This document shows, piece after piece, positions 1-13,433 of a stretch of DNA of 64,000 nucleotides; the first letter of the stretch is position 1; each line of letters opens with the position of its first letter. The stretch comes from Cyclina sinensis (lineage: Eukaryota > Mollusca > Bivalvia > Venerida > Veneridae), in assembly GCA_012932295.1 (NCBI GenBank), contig JAAONU010000001.1, positions 4,673,104-4,737,103 on the forward strand, written 5' to 3'. The position numbers and the translations under genes are program-made. The notes under the pieces are model-generated. The model was given only the letters and a program-made list of their open reading frames with translations. It made no database searches and was not told where the DNA came from.

Positions 1-299
1 GTAAATCGGTACCCGTTACAGTAAGAATTAAAAATGGATGACACACTATTTACCAGCATACGTTAAAAGTCTGCATTATTTAAATAACACTATAATTTGT
101 CCCTACAGTTTGTGGAATCATTATTTATTCCATAGGAAATACTGTTGGACGTTTGAAAGAAAAGCAGTTGTTTAGTTATCTTGCAATATGCCATAGATAT
201 AAGAACGTCTTAAATGATTTTAACCACAAAGTCTCAAGGGATAAAAAGACAAGATTTACAACCAAAAAGAAGTAACTGAAACGCTTCACAAATATGTCA

Positions 300-440
300 G
301 TACTCCCTTGTGAGAGAATAATTTCAAAACATTTCAAATGGAGCCTGACGTGTATTTAAGTCTAATACAATCAAAGGCATTACGTTAAATATCAAGATTT
401 TATAATTTACCTTAGAGAACATTTTTATAACAGAATCCTT
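300..440. repeat. Diverged duplicate of about 3310-3520
   Basis: The strongest shared part is GAGAACATTTTTATAACAGA at 416-435 against 3480-3499, followed by CCTTTTAC and CTCTTTG/GTCTTTG, with further weaker matches upstream. It suggests that an earlier duplication also affected the left edge of the window. Confidence 0.5.
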
Positions 441-3300
441 TTACCGATACTCTTTGAATAACTTAAATATTGTTTAAAAGAAAATAGTTAAAACTGTAAA
501 AACCCTGGAGTACAAGTTTAAGTGTATATTTGATACGTCATTTAAAGAAACGTTACGTTTATTGCTGCTCCAAATTACTAAAGGTATATCTTGTATTCTT
601 TTATAACTGGAAACAGTTGGATTTTGAACCCTTTGCTCATTGAAAAAAAGAAACAAAATTAACTGATGATTTTTATTACCCGAATTTTTGGAAGATGCCA
701 ATAAATTTGCACACTGCCAAATTAAGATTTAAAAATGCAAATTCCGAGTATTCGCATATGTCTTAAAAACAACAATATTTAAGTATACAATAATGATTTC
801 TTCAGATTTAATGATTCCAAAAGTTTTCTTTCATTATAATCATTTCTGTAATGTGGGTCATCTTGCCGTTCTGATTTCCGCTACTTAACTCATTGTTCAA
901 CCCAAGCCACTTCTGAAGTCCTGTTCTCCCTTACAGTTTTCTATTTCAAGAAAATCAAATCCAGAACTGAAATTGTTTGAGTAATACAGACAAATGACAA
1001 ACGTTCTAAATAGAACCGAAATTTGCAGTTTTCCATCAAAAGCATTATGTTGTAATTAATGTTTTCGTGATAAAGAAAGACATTAAATTAAATCTAATTC
1101 TGTAGATGTTGAACTATAATGTGAAAACGTAAAATGTTTTAAAATGAAGAAAAGGTTTTCAGGAAATTGACGTTTAACCTAAATCCTAACAGTTTAAAGC
1201 TTAGGTAAGCAATTTTGATGACGATTAAAAGTTAACCTTTGTTATTGTAAGTCCTGTAATTTGGACTGCATTGGTAAGCTATATTTCACAGGGTGATATG
1301 CTGTAGGAAAAGGTAAAGTTAATTTCGTACATGATATTTTTTTCACAAATGTTTTATCCAGTGAAAACTATTGTTGTAATACCACCAAGTCACCAAATTA
1401 CATGACTGATCATTTTTTTCTTTCATTTATTAATAGATTTAAATGACAAATAAACATTTCAGTTAAAATTTGTTATTGAGATGATTTCACAACAGTAATG
1501 ATATCTCTTTCTTCTTTAAAAGCAAAACAACACTGTAAAGGACTTAATCTGGAGACTGTAGAAATGTTTTAAAGTTTGCAAATGATTTTACACATAACTA
1601 ATGAATGATGAAGATGTTTTTTCTAGCAGGGGTATTACACCATTTATCAAGACTGGTTTCTCGTTGAGTTTTACATGTTTTTTTTTCGGTGACGCATACC
1701 AGTGCTGCGCAGGAAATAGTATTCACCATTATTATCAAACTAAAAAATTACATCGTCAATATTAACGTATCTTGATAAATCAATTTTATCTTCATTCGAA
1801 CATATTGTAAACTGATTTTTAACGTTATCAAATTTCTATAACAATGTAGAAAATTCACTTATCTTTAAAAACGATGAACTTTAAGACACATTAAAGTGCA
1901 TGATGTGAAATTCAATGTTCAGTGACTGTCTGATAAGAGCAAGTGCTGTAGCAAACATGTTTCAAGAATTGTTGTTAGATAAGGAAACGCGTTTCCAATA
2001 ATTAATGAATCTGAATCAGGTTAAAGAGATATAACATCTTGTCCTTACTATGAGAGATGAATTATCATTTGAAGCAAATGACAGTACGTTATGCTTCTGA
2101 ACGCTATGAAAAATCTACTATAGTAGCTTGTATTGACAGCCTTAAAATATGAAAATCTCTATAGCTTGGTTTAATTACACAGACTTTGCTTCAGATATGT
2201 TTTATAAAACATTTGATTTCCGTTGTCCCATTGCATCTGTAATGTAATCATTTGGAAAATGTATTTTGTTCGCTTTTCTTTTTTTTCGTGTTTTTTTTTG
2301 TCACAGAATTGCTTTACTGTTAACAAAGCAAAACTTACCCTAAGTTTCCGGCAGTAAGAGATGATAAGGGTTTTGGGGGCTTCTTTCTTAAGAGTGCTAA
2401 ACAACGAAATATTGTCAAACAAAGAAGCAGACAAATGGGTATGGAACAAATATGCTTGGTGCACCAGCTTCAAGTACGACTTGGTAATTTTAGTATTACT
2501 ATGAGAAAAAATATACAACTATGCACAGTTCTACTAATGTGAACCAAATTTTGAGAATTGTTTTCTCTGTTACATGTCGCCGTCGGTGATCAAGATACAC
2601 AAGTTGTAGACAATATAGTCTTAATCACCCCACACAAAAAGGTCAAAGTATAGTCGCAAAACTTTGGTCTTTCTAGTCGGCCCATATGGAAAAAATTTCA
2701 GCTGTCATTTGCATATCAGCTGTAAGGTTATGTTCATTTTTTTCTAATTTTTTTTTCCTTCATATTTTTTATATTTCTGGTCAACAATTTGATATAAAAT
2801 TCAAATTAAGCTGACAAAAGTCGGCCTGTTGACAAACAAAGCATTGATTTTTGTTTTTGAATAATGAAAACCCGAAAATTAAACCAATATAATTATACTT
2901 ATACACAAATACAACATTAACGGCGGATATGAGATTCTGTGCCATGTTATACATTTTCATTTCACTTAACATACCTGTAAAATCTGATCATGTAAATGAT
3001 GTACTCACATACTAGGTTTATTTACTTCATTTATTCTGAATTATCTCTTACAACTAGATTTTGAAACACTTTAACGTTACTTCTCTCTAAAGGTACTTTA
3101 GATACTCTCTTTTGTAAACCAATTGTTATTGATAAAAGCTTTTGTCTCTTGAAAATGACCATCCCATCTAATTTTGCTTGAAATAAATATCTGATTTGAT
3201 GCGTTATCCTATAAAACTAACATTATAAAAATCATTGAAAGGTCATGTTTTGACTTGACGTCTTAGTGGAAACGGATGAAAAAGCTTTAATACTAAAAGT
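441..3300. other. AT-rich interval, no gene seen
   Basis: Short open frames only (up to 115 codons, no recognisable domain), T-runs and AT-rich sequence. No repeat family or RNA gene identified. Confidence 0.6.
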
Positions 3301-5624
3301 TCTTTTAAAGGTCACTCACAAATCTATAAGTACTCTCAAGCGGTTTAAAAACATGATATTAACTTTTCTAAGTATTTAAAATGTTTTTTTTCCATTTCAA
3401 ATGAAGCATAAACGTGTCTTTTGAATAAAAATACAGCTGGAAGCCTGTATCTCTATACTCATTAATGAAATTTCCTTTGAGAACATTTTTATAGCAGAAA
3501 CCTTTTACTAAAAGTCTTTGGGCTTTTAAAAATGTTAAAGGTTTAGGGTTCAGCTATGGAATAAACATACTTAGTTTGTAAAGTGCTTTTAATAGTGCAT
3601 CATATAGTACATTGACGGTAAAGGTCGGTCATAAACTTATAAATAACGTTTAGATGTTATATGTTAAGAATGTTTTTGTTAAATAGTGTTCATAATTTAT
3701 TCGTTTGATTTTAATATTTACACATTGTTCCAAACAATTGACATTCATTACCTTTAACAGTATTTATTACTAAAATGTTGTTAAGCCAAAATATATAACA
3801 AGAAAAACATAAAATTAAATAACATTCTAACATGCTTATAGTCAAGACAGTGTCTAAGTGACCAAAAGCAGAAATCGTTGTGAAGGAAAGAAATTTTTAT
3901 AATGTAATAAAAAACTAGGTTGGTCGTTTATCAGTCTGAAACACAGATAAATAAAACATTGTCCAGTCTTCCATTGGTGATGGTGTCAATGATTATTTAA
4001 TACATCAGTGTTAAGGTAATTTATTAGCCCTAAGAGGAGGCAAGTAAGGCAATGCATTAAAGAATCGAGACAGTTGTTAGTAGAATGTTTCAAAAGAAAG
4101 ACAAAAGTGAGACCAGTGAAATCATTGTACAATGGTTGAAGTCATTTCCTTCGACTTTTCACTCACTTTTGTTACTGACTTTGTTAATTCCATTGCACTT
4201 ATCAGACATTTCTAGCTTGTAGTTTTAGCTATATATTGAAGCAATATGAAGTACATAATACTAACTCTACATACAGAATACCCATTTTATCTCAGAAACA
4301 GTCGTTCTGAGAACTTTAAAATGGTAATAGGTTTGACGTCTCCTATTGGTTTAAGAACATTTATCCTTTACTCTGCTGTACAAGTTAATAATAATTTATA
4401 TTTTAAAAAAGTTTTGTACGCACAGTTAATTGACACAGCAATACTTGTTCCTTCAAGTACAATTTTGCTTTAAATTTTATCTCGGATAATGCTTAAGTGC
4501 ATGTGCACTACTTGAGTCAATTATAGATGCAAACAATTTACATCTTTCAACATTCATGCAAAATACTGAACTCAAGTATTTTGACATTGGTTGATTTCAG
4601 CTGTAAAAATCAGTGGAGATCAGACATTTGCATGTGAGAAAAATTTAATTAATTTATGTTGTGTTACATTCTCGTAAAGCTGCGCGTCCTGTTCTGAATA
4701 TAAAAAAAATATTTTTTTCTAAACAAGACATATTGGTGCTTAAAGGAGTCCTATGGTTTAAGTGGAGGACTTATTGGCAAACGTGAACTTAGGCTGAACT
4801 GAAAATCTATTAGCATTTATATCTTCATCAGTCAACGCCAGATTTAACATGAATTTAGTATAATTCCAATTTACCTTTTATAGTACTGTATAACATGTCA
4901 TGACATTTTTATGCGGTCAGTAGAGTAGATTCTTACTTGATAACACTATGTTTTACTAAACGTCTTAAATCTTTCTGTACTTTCCTTAAAGGTGAAAGTA
5001 ACAAGGTTTTGTTCGCTTCTTAATCTCATGTAACTTAGAACATTTTCGCCTCATTCTATCGGTACTTCTAATATGGAAATTCGGGGAAAACTCACGTATG
5101 GATATAAAATATTGATATCCCAACAAGTACTTAAAACTGTTTTAGTCTACATACATACAGAACTGCCAGTTGTTCCTAATGAGGGCCAAATACTTTAGGC
5201 AACAGCTAAAGCTTGTAGCATTTTCTGACTGACGCATACTTGCAGCACCATTAATATTTCAGTAACTTTGTTATATTAGCATTCACTGGTTTCCATTATT
5301 TTCTTTTCCACAAAACTTTCATTTGGACAAATATCAGTATACATGTCTTTATATTGAGACAGAGTTTATGCAATAAATAACTCCATCGGGTTGTTAGAAG
5401 GGATACACTATTTCTTAACATTTGTTATATATTATGTAACAATTTCTATCTTTGGGAAGTAAACACAAATACTACTAACTTATTTGGAGAAAACTTGTCA
5501 AATAACAAGACAGACTTATTTACTGAAAAACGCGATAAGAAAGGATAGTGTTGATACTTTATATGATGGTTAATGGGAAATATGTAAAAGAAAGTAGAGA
5601 CTCGGTCGGTCATTGTCGTTGTGT

Positions 5625-5960
5625 TCTTTTTGATTTTGCTCCGGGTGCTCTGGTCTCAGTAAAGTCATTGAGAACCTATTTTTTTCACTCTACAATGCCA
5701 TAAGCTTTTCACGTTTTATATGTTTGTGTGCTTTTTCATGCAATATTGTCGAGCTGATGGGTGGGTTGGAGAGTTAATTCGCCAAAACGACTTGTACTTG
5801 AATGTTCTTATGATAACCTGTTGGAGCAAGTGTGTAATCCGTTGGATGCTCATTTTCGTTACCTGTTTGTGGTGTCCTTTTCCCAAATGATATGTAATTA
5901 TTTCAATCCTCAACTTTTTGACTGTGCAGGGAGGACTATGTTTTCCGACTGTGGTTTTTC
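5625..5960 (+). repeat. Dispersed repeat, copy 1 (partner at 54850-55170)
   Basis: GTCATTGAG, CTCTACAATGCCATAA, GCAATATTGTCGAG and TGATGGGT(G)GGTTG are shared in order with the second copy. A 92-codon frame crosses it, but the frame is not conserved in the other copy, so this is a non-coding mobile fragment rather than a gene. Confidence 0.7.
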
Positions 5961-6778
5961 CTCTTATGCTTTTTCCACATTTTTTAAAGGCGATGTCTAT
6001 AATAGTGCCACTCGGATGTTACTGCTCAAACATAATTGATGTCCAATTGTTTTGTCATTGGTATAGACTATAACGGTTTGAGCAATATACAGTTATCATA
6101 ATTCAAATGTTCTAATCATTGGTTGGTGCATCAGCTCGAGTATGGTTAATTAAATGAACAGAATACACTATTTCTTTGTGTTATCATTTCCTTCATAATA
6201 GTAAGACAAATATATTGGGAAAGAAATATGTAAGTCCGAGTATATGCAGGCTTATAATTATACATTTTCTGACATGCAAGTGATTTTTCAGATCTCTGAA
6301 TATATTAATTATTATTTCAATCTGATTACAATATCAGATATGGAGATCGTGTGGTTAGAATTGATATAGCTATCGACCGACAGCTTTGATTTTTGAATGG
6401 CCATATTGTAAAAATGTTAATCCCTTATTATTACTTCTGTTTTAAAAAGAATATAATTCTAGCTTTGTTTTTGGTACTCTGTAAATCTGGATCTACTAGT
6501 TTGGGCTTATCTACAACACCGAACGTTGCTGCTATTTCAATGGAAAACATATCTGTAATCTGAAAATTGGAAACAAAATTATTGCAGATAACTTAATTTC
6601 TGTACTCTTCTCGGAAAAAAACTGCAATAACTACTTTTTAAGAAGAATGGTAATTTAAAGGGACTGACTTACAGAATTAAGATTTTTTTTTAAATTAGAA
6701 GAGAAGTATACTATGGAAAAAAACCCCATAATATTATGTTTCTATACACCATGAAAACTGAAAAATATTTTTGTTTTC

Positions 6779-6853
6779 ACCGGGATTCAAACACATGCCC
6801 TTCTGGTCAGTAAAATTTGGAGCGACAATTTACACCACTGAACCACAGAGACT
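6779..6853 (-). mobile_element. tRNA-derived SINE-like fragment
   Basis: On the minus strand it has an A-box-like TGGTTCAGTGGTGTAA and, about 40 bp on, a B-box-like GTTTGAATCCC, in tRNA order and spacing. The acceptor stem does not pair, so it is not a working tRNA. Pol III promoter relics of this kind mark SINE heads. Confidence 0.6.
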
Positions 6854-8041
6854 AGTTATCATTATTCGTGAAAATTAAATATATAACCAAAGTATCTACC
6901 ACGTGTCTAACAGGGTAATTTTTTTAGCGATAAAAGTGTGTAAAGCTTTATATTGTGATGTGTTTCTGTTAATACAGCTAGAATTTCTAGATATATAAAT
7001 ATTTTCTTTTGTTTTCATCGTCGGCCCATCTGTGAGTCAATCGCTTTAAAGCAATAGGAAGTATCGGGGAGTACTAGGTCTGAAAAACTGAGCAGAAGGT
7101 ATCCGAACAATAAGCAGTAATCATTAGAAAAGATTATGTAGTTGAACAAGTATCTAAAAATATTTATAGCGTCCATGTGGTTTGTCAATGTAAACGTACC
7201 CGTCAGTGTTAATTTCGTACATGAGTCGCGGGAAAATGTAGCGTACTATTACTATCCTAAAATATATTTCAAAACGCAGTTAACGTGTTATGATATTTTT
7301 AAGTGCTGTTAACTGACTGAACTTGACATTTGAGAACAATTGTAACTTCTTCTCACAGGGTTTTTATTACTTTTATATGTTTACATTCATATGTATTTTC
7401 TTGTAAGCTGATATAAGTTACAGAGCTTCACCAGTTCAGAAGTGTTAAAGGATCAAATGTAAAGAATTGTTTTCATCTGTAAAAATGAAATCTATCTAAT
7501 TAAATATGCTTGAACTTAATCACATCAAAGAAAAGATTTATATGTTAAACCATCAATAATTCAATCATACGCGTCGTAAAGTATTATCTTAAAAGTTTTA
7601 CGACTTTCTCAACTTCCGGTAAAAAAGAAGAAGCAATAACTATTTTGGTACCTGTAATATGTTAAAAATGTTGGAATGTTTTCAAGTCAGAAAGAGAATA
7701 GAAAACAAAAACAGTTGTTTGAAAAGAGATAACAGAAATTAAATCTGAGATGACAGGTTAAATATTTAAAAAAAACTGGTGCACACAGTACCTTGACTGC
7801 ACAGCACTTGAATTGGTTTGAATTTACTATAAACATTTTAAAATGTTGATGTTAACTCGTCTTTTCCGGTTAAAATATTCTAGAAGAAATATTGCTGACT
7901 GACTCTAAATGAGTATATTTAAGAAGTGTCCCAGATATTATTACAACTTGTCTCATTAATACGAATATCCACCGTAAATACAATACGTAAATAAACACAC
8001 GAATCTACGATGTAAACCTTACAACAATTAAAAGTAAATGT

Positions 8042-8182
8042 TATTATGTAACAGGTGGTGAAAAATCGTAGCTCGGCCGGGACTCGAACCCAGGGCCTTC
8101 CGGTTACAAGTGCGGACACTCTACTAACTGACGTTTCTGCCTTAGTCAATTTATCACCTATAAACCTGTACCCGGCTACATA
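8042..8182 (-). mobile_element. tRNA-Thr-like SINE fragment, copy 1
   Basis: The minus strand reads like a threonine tRNA body: CAGTTAGTAGAGTG, then an anticodon-like CTTGTAA, then a good T-arm GGGTTCGAGTCCC. No matching acceptor stem is present. A second, shortened copy follows at 8303-8412. Open frames across it (8055-8273 +, 7919-8365 -) are by-products. Confidence 0.7.
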
Positions 8183-8302
8183 TACTCTCCAAATTAAGAA
8201 TTCGTCCCGAATTCTCAGAGTCACAGAGAATATTGTGAAACATTCTCGAGGTGCCGAAGCAGTAGCCATATAATAAAGTAGGTTATTTACGTTGGGCATC
8301 AA

Positions 8303-8412
8303 ATGTAACAGGTGATGAAAATCGTGGCTCGACCGGAACTTGAACCCAGGGCTACCAAGCCACACAGTTCTGCCTTATCGATTTATCACCTATAAACCTG
8401 TACCCGGCTACA
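8303..8412 (-). mobile_element. tRNA-Thr-like SINE fragment, copy 2 (shortened)
   Basis: Repeats the ends of 8042-8182: AACAGGTG(A/G)TGAAAA on one side and the run from GATTTATCACCTATA to CCTGTACCCGG on the other, but about 30 bp of the tRNA-like middle is lost. The two copies are in the same orientation, 120 bp apart. Confidence 0.7.
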
Positions 8413-8651
8413 ATTATAACCGACAGTGACAGATGTTGACGGATTTCTTCAATAAGAAAATCAACTAGTTGTAACTCGTTAGAAAGGTAATTCTTTTTAA
8501 GTGATAAGAATTTATTTCTTTCAGTTGTTTTCGGCTTTATAATCAGTCAGTATCTGTTACATAATTATACCCGTGGTAACAACACCGGATCAGTGTAACA
8601 CTTGTAAAGGGCACGGCTGCTAAAAAACTTAACACTCCTTCTGAGAAAAAG

Positions 8652-8728
8652 CAGTGGTCGAGTGGTAAGAGCAACGAAATCCCGATTCGGAGGTTGTTGA
8701 TTCGACTCCCTCAAGGACTGATATTGCC
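8652..8728 (+). mobile_element. tRNA-like SINE head (Ser/Leu-type A box)
   Basis: TGGTCGAGTGGTAAGAGC fits an A box, and GTTGATTCGACTCC about 40 bp later fits a B box. The body between is too short for a Leu/Ser variable arm and the ends do not pair, so this is a SINE head or relic, not a functional tRNA. Confidence 0.65.
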
Positions 8729-9480
8729 ACGGGATGTTCCACATTCCGCAATAGTTGCGATTACTGGCTTGAATCAAAGAATCAGTTTATCAAGGGGATT
8801 GTTATGATCTGCAAGAACTTGTTTCACCATTGACGTGAAATAAAACTATACTTAACGTCTGTCACCTTCAGACATTGGTTGCTTTAAATTTTCAAGAAAG
8901 GGAATAGTCTTGTGCATCAAAGGATGAAAGCGTGTCTGTGTTTCGTCCGTCATTTAAAAGCAGACACAATACGTAGGTGAAAAAGTTTAAAAAAACTACA
9001 GAAGAGAAATTTTTTCATATCTATGGATGATACGTTACATGATATTTCTGTGATGAAAATAAGATTAAAGGCAGCAGTTAGAGTTTCATTTAATTTTTGC
9101 ATTGACATTAAAGTAAAAATTTTCCTACTTTTCGAACTTTCGACGTCATTAGACAAATTGGCTGTCATTACCGAAACTGAATTGATATGTCTGTTTTCAG
9201 TAATTATAATGGTCTAAGATACCGTTTTGAAAGTGTGTTACATTACATTACATCTGTGGCTATAGTTAAGGTTTATTTTTACACAAAAAAAAAAAACAAC
9301 AAATATTGCGTAGGTAAACACGTTTAATGTAGCAAACATGTATCTAACCACTATCATTTATTATTGTGAATGAATCTTTAAGGTTTAACCCATTGTACAC
9401 ATGGAAAAATTCATAATGTAAGTGGTGATATTATCTAGGAGTTCTCTTAATCTCTCATTACATACACTCAATAATAGCAC

Positions 9481-9736
9481 GTTATATTAGAGTTGAATCA
9501 AAGTCTTTTCACACCTCTAAAATATAATCGGGAAAGTTCAAGCAATTCTCCTGTGGAAACAGAACGAGAAATAATTTCCCAGTTGGCGTGTTTGGATTAA
9601 CTGAACGTTAATAGACAAGTTGAAGTGATATATTTGGTCAGTATATAACAGTAACTATCGTTGATTGGAAAACATATTTTTCTGAGATGTTTCGGCTTGG
9701 GATTTTTATTCATATATTTCATACTTAGAATTTGCG
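9481..9736 (+). other. Duplicated block ending in a splice-donor-like site (copy 1)
   Basis: The block shares CGGGAAAGTTCAAGC, TTTCCCAGTTGGC, TTTGGATTAAC and ATATATTTGGTCAGT with 17038-17283, and both end at GGTAAGTAAAC. A conserved block bounded by a donor-like sequence is what a non-coding first exon would look like. No open frame is conserved. The function is inferred from structure only. Confidence 0.35.
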
Positions 9737-11829
9737 GTAAGTAAACATCTTATTTGTATTCAAGAAACCTACATTTAACTTGATATACATTTACACTAAA
9801 AAGTCATATACATCGATTCATTTTCTGCAAGTTCTATTTATATTGTTTCGTCAGAAGACTTTTTCAATGTATTCATTGAAAAAGTTTCTCTTAGACACAG
9901 AATTATTTGTGTTTAATTGTAGAAGAGTCTTGTATAATCTTCAACTTATTTTTTGTGAAAACAAATTAATGCTTCAAATTCTGTTCCATTTATTAAGCTA
10001 TTTATTTGCGGACGTCATTTTAGTTGAAGCTAAAACCTTGAATTGTCTAAAGACTTGAGTGAATCACACCATTGTTAAAACAGTTTCTTTGTACTTATTG
10101 CTATACGATTTGGTAGGGACAAAATCCTGTGAGTGTAAAAAACAGTATTACGTGTCTGACAATTTCTAAATAGCTGTGTAGGGTACAACGTGCACTGCGT
10201 TGAAGAATTAACAACACATAATATATATCATCATCTTTATCTTTAAATTGTCGTTTTTATATTTCTTACATCCTCGAATATGCCTGAACACTTTACAGTA
10301 AAGAAATTTACTCATTGATCATATTCAAAAAAAAGTCGGATAATTTTCTTTTTCTTTTTAGTGTGATTATGTTCCAGTTTGTAATAACGCTTGATAAAAA
10401 CTCAACAAAAACTATCCTTAGATTTGAAATTGCACAAACTTTTAACTTAATTAGTTAGCTTGCTTTAAGACACTACAAAATTTATCAATTTGCAAGTGTG
10501 TTCATTACATTTGCCCACAGCATTTCACTTACAATTCCAAACTCAGATTCAGAATAGTGGCAACATTACCTCTAGGGTCTACTTGGAGCAAGAGTACGAT
10601 ATATTCTTAAATGTAAGAAAAAAAAACGAATCTCGAAAACACCAATTAATCCAGCTGTATTCTTTACAAGTTAATCGATTTTTTAAATCATACCACCCTG
10701 TAAAATTCATACTGTACTGAAAAGGTCAGATTTCTGCATCCTTATTAAAACTTGATTTAATTGCTGTGTTGCATACTTTCCAAAAGAATATTTTTGCCTG
10801 TGCATAACTAGGAATGTTATTTCCTATAGATGAAAAAATCTATTTCATTTTATAGAATGGTGATGTTTTTATAATGATACAGAGATTGTTATTGTTAGTG
10901 GAGTCTAACATTACCGTTAATTAAGTAGAGAATAAATATTTTAGGATTCCACTCAATGCAATGTTCTATCAAATGACTATGTACGAATACGGCAACTTCT
11001 AGAGAACCAAACAAATAAAGTAAAAAATTAAGATTATATTAACGACTCTCCGTGTCAAAAATAGCCGAACTCATGGTTACTTTTACTTTATTGATAATAA
11101 AACAATGACGATTATTTGAAGATAAAAACGGAAACATTGATAGTCGCGAAAATTAGCCTATATCTTGGAAAAGGAACATTTTAACAGTTCAAACAGATGT
11201 TATGTTATTGTCTGTCAGTTTCAGAGGCAGAAAGAAGTAACAGGTGCTGTCATGTAAATGTATCTATACCCTGTCGGTGTTTTTTTTTTAATGTCGATAA
11301 AGATTAGTCAGTAAGTCTGATAAACGCGTATTCAGTAAAGCCAAGCTATTAAGGAAACGATATGTATCATGTTTAATTTAAGGGATAAGTAAAATTTGAG
11401 TAATATACTTTGAAAAACAAATCAGGCAACAAAAACTAATATCTAACACTTTTTGGTTCGATGTGCGTTAAGTTTATTGGGAATATTAAAAAAGCGTTTT
11501 GAAAAAAATCCTGCTCCTGCTGATATTTATATTTTAACGGTTTTGTAAATATACATTATAATAATCAAAAATATATAACAGCAGTAGTAGAATGAAGTGC
11601 TTATACAACTTTGTAAAGAGACATATTTCTCTTTGTATGCACCCATTTCCTTGGAGAACTTTTATTTCTGTGTTATTGTCTTAACATTTATTCTTAACAA
11701 AACGTATGTTTTTGTTTATTTCAACTTGATAACGCTGAAACTAATAAGATAGCTCTCGGGGCAACTCAGATTGAACTAATCTCCTAATAGAAGAGCCGGT
11801 TATTTTCATTACTTTTGCCATTTTCGCAT

Positions 11830-11940
11830 TTGTGGCTTAAGTGCCTTTGCCCACGAACACACCACTTGATGAGGCTAGGATTCAAAACCGGGACCTCTGG
11901 CCAAGAGGCAAATGTTTAAACTGCTGAGTATCGTAGACTT
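11830..11940 (-). mobile_element. Probable tRNA-like SINE fragment
   Basis: The minus strand has a degenerate B box (GGTTTTGAATCC) with an upstream CTCAGCAGTTTAAAC that could be a decayed A box, and a tail GGGCAAAGGCACTTAAGCC. Weaker than the other tRNA-like elements. Confidence 0.4.
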
Positions 11941-12775
11941 AACATTAAATCTTAACCTTATATTTGCAACTGATACATTTAAACAAAACGAGTATACATG
12001 ATTTAAATCGAAAGAATACTAGTAATTCATTACTTCACATCAAGGGTGTAAATATCTAGAATTAACACAAGAGGTTTAGACGAAAATAAAAGTTCCATAT
12101 TTGGAAGTAGGTTAATAGATTATCAGTTTGAAACATAGACATATAAAACATTGTCCAGTGGTTCGTTCGTGATTATGTCAATGATCGTTCTATACTTCTA
12201 CGTTAATAGTTATTTGTAACCCATGAGAGGAGATTACTTAGACAGTGCTCTCTAGTATATAGACATTTTTAAGACAAACAACACATTAAAAATCAGATAA
12301 CCGTGAAAGAAGCACCAAAGTGAGGAAGGCGTTATACCGATATGTAAATACTTGTCGAAGTCTTATTATTAAATAAAAATAATGTTTATTTCTTTGAAAA
12401 ATATAAAATATCAAAATTTAAACAATTTTCTTGCTTTATAATTCCGTTGTATTCAAAGAACAAAGTGATTCTTGACTCGAGTCTGACTTTATTTTATCTG
12501 TTTTGTCTCTTAATTAATAGTCAGGTTGTGTTAAAATACAGACAAACTCGACATATACAAGGGAATAAGTGATTTGTAGCTCTCTTCCAATGAACTGTTT
12601 AATCAAAGCGCAGCTTGTCTTCAAAGCTTTATGATCAGTCTTTGAATAAGATTGAGCACAACGTGACCTCGTAAAGATCTTTAAATATAACTCTTTATAA
12701 TGAAGAGAGAAACGAAGATGGAGATTTTCATTGAATCTCTATTGACAGTGCAGCAAGAAATTATTTTACGGTTTC

Positions 12776-12838
12776 CCAGATCGGATTAACAAAGACGAAT
12801 TTATTGTACCAGATCGGTTTAACAAAGATGAATTTAGG
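12776..12838. repeat. Two-copy 33-bp tandem repeat
   Basis: CCAGATCGGATTAACAAAGA at 12776 is repeated with few changes at 12809, and both units continue CGAATTTA/TGAATTTA. Confidence 0.85.
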
Positions 12839-13293
12839 CATCTAGTTAAAAAAAACGTTACTTTGCCATTAATCATACGCACATTTCTCCAGCCATCTCA
12901 TGCGTGATTAAGCTTTCAACTTTTCTTAAACAAAAATACTGATAAACAGACTGAGGGCTTAAACTTTATAAAATCGAATTATCCTGTCTATGTTATTAAG
13001 GATTGTTTTGGTTGCGGTTTAATGCTAATTTAAACTGGCAGGCGTTTAGGAGGCAGGCAAGGTATATGAATGAAATTCTAGCAAGAAACAAGCATCACAG
13101 AGCCAAGAACACTCAACATAAAGTTTTATTTCAATAAAGTGCAGTTGTTACTGCAAAGTAATGCATAGCTTAAGATTAATATTTGTCTTACTTGCATTTT
13201 ATAACTGCTATATTTTAATTATATTTTTAAACTGTTATTTATAAATCAAGTCACCACGTTTCTATTAGGGTATGAAGCATTTTACAATACTAG

Positions 13294-13433
13294 TAAATCA
13301 GTCACCCTTGAGTCGCAGAATATTGGAATAATTCAGTCATCATTGAGTCGCACAATATTGTAATAAATCAGTCACCCTTGAATTGCACAACATTGTAATA
13401 AATCAGTCACCCTTGAGTCGCACAATACTGTAA
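13294..13433. repeat. 35-bp minisatellite, four units
   Basis: The unit begins TAAATCAGTCACCCTTGAGT and continues through CGCACAATATTGTAA. Four consecutive 35-bp units with few substitutions are followed by a partial unit. No protein is encoded. Confidence 0.95.

Larger units (their letters stand above)
3900..11475. repeat. Old tandem segmental duplication, copy A
   Basis: Collinear blocks recur in copy B (12095-18480): about 3920-4060 with 12115-12260, 7330-7600 with 14850-15080, 8930-8975 with 15930-15980, 9490-9745 with 17045-17295, 10925-11050 with 17575-17705, and 11285-11460 with 18250-18450. Blocks are clearly homologous by eye but diverged, with indels. Offsets vary from about 6.6 to 8.2 kb because insertions differ; the SINE-like elements at 8.0-8.7 kb occur only in copy A. 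No gene is recognisable inside. Edges are approximate. Confidence 0.7.

Noticed and set aside
2171..2518. 115-codon minus frame
   Set aside because: Low-complexity Lys/Phe-rich composition in AT-rich DNA, with no recognisable domain, splice context or repeat copy.
7919..8365. 148-codon minus frame
   Set aside because: It spans the two tRNA-like SINE fragments, and the protein reflects tRNA-like sequence (for example RVSALVTGRPWVRVPAELRF).
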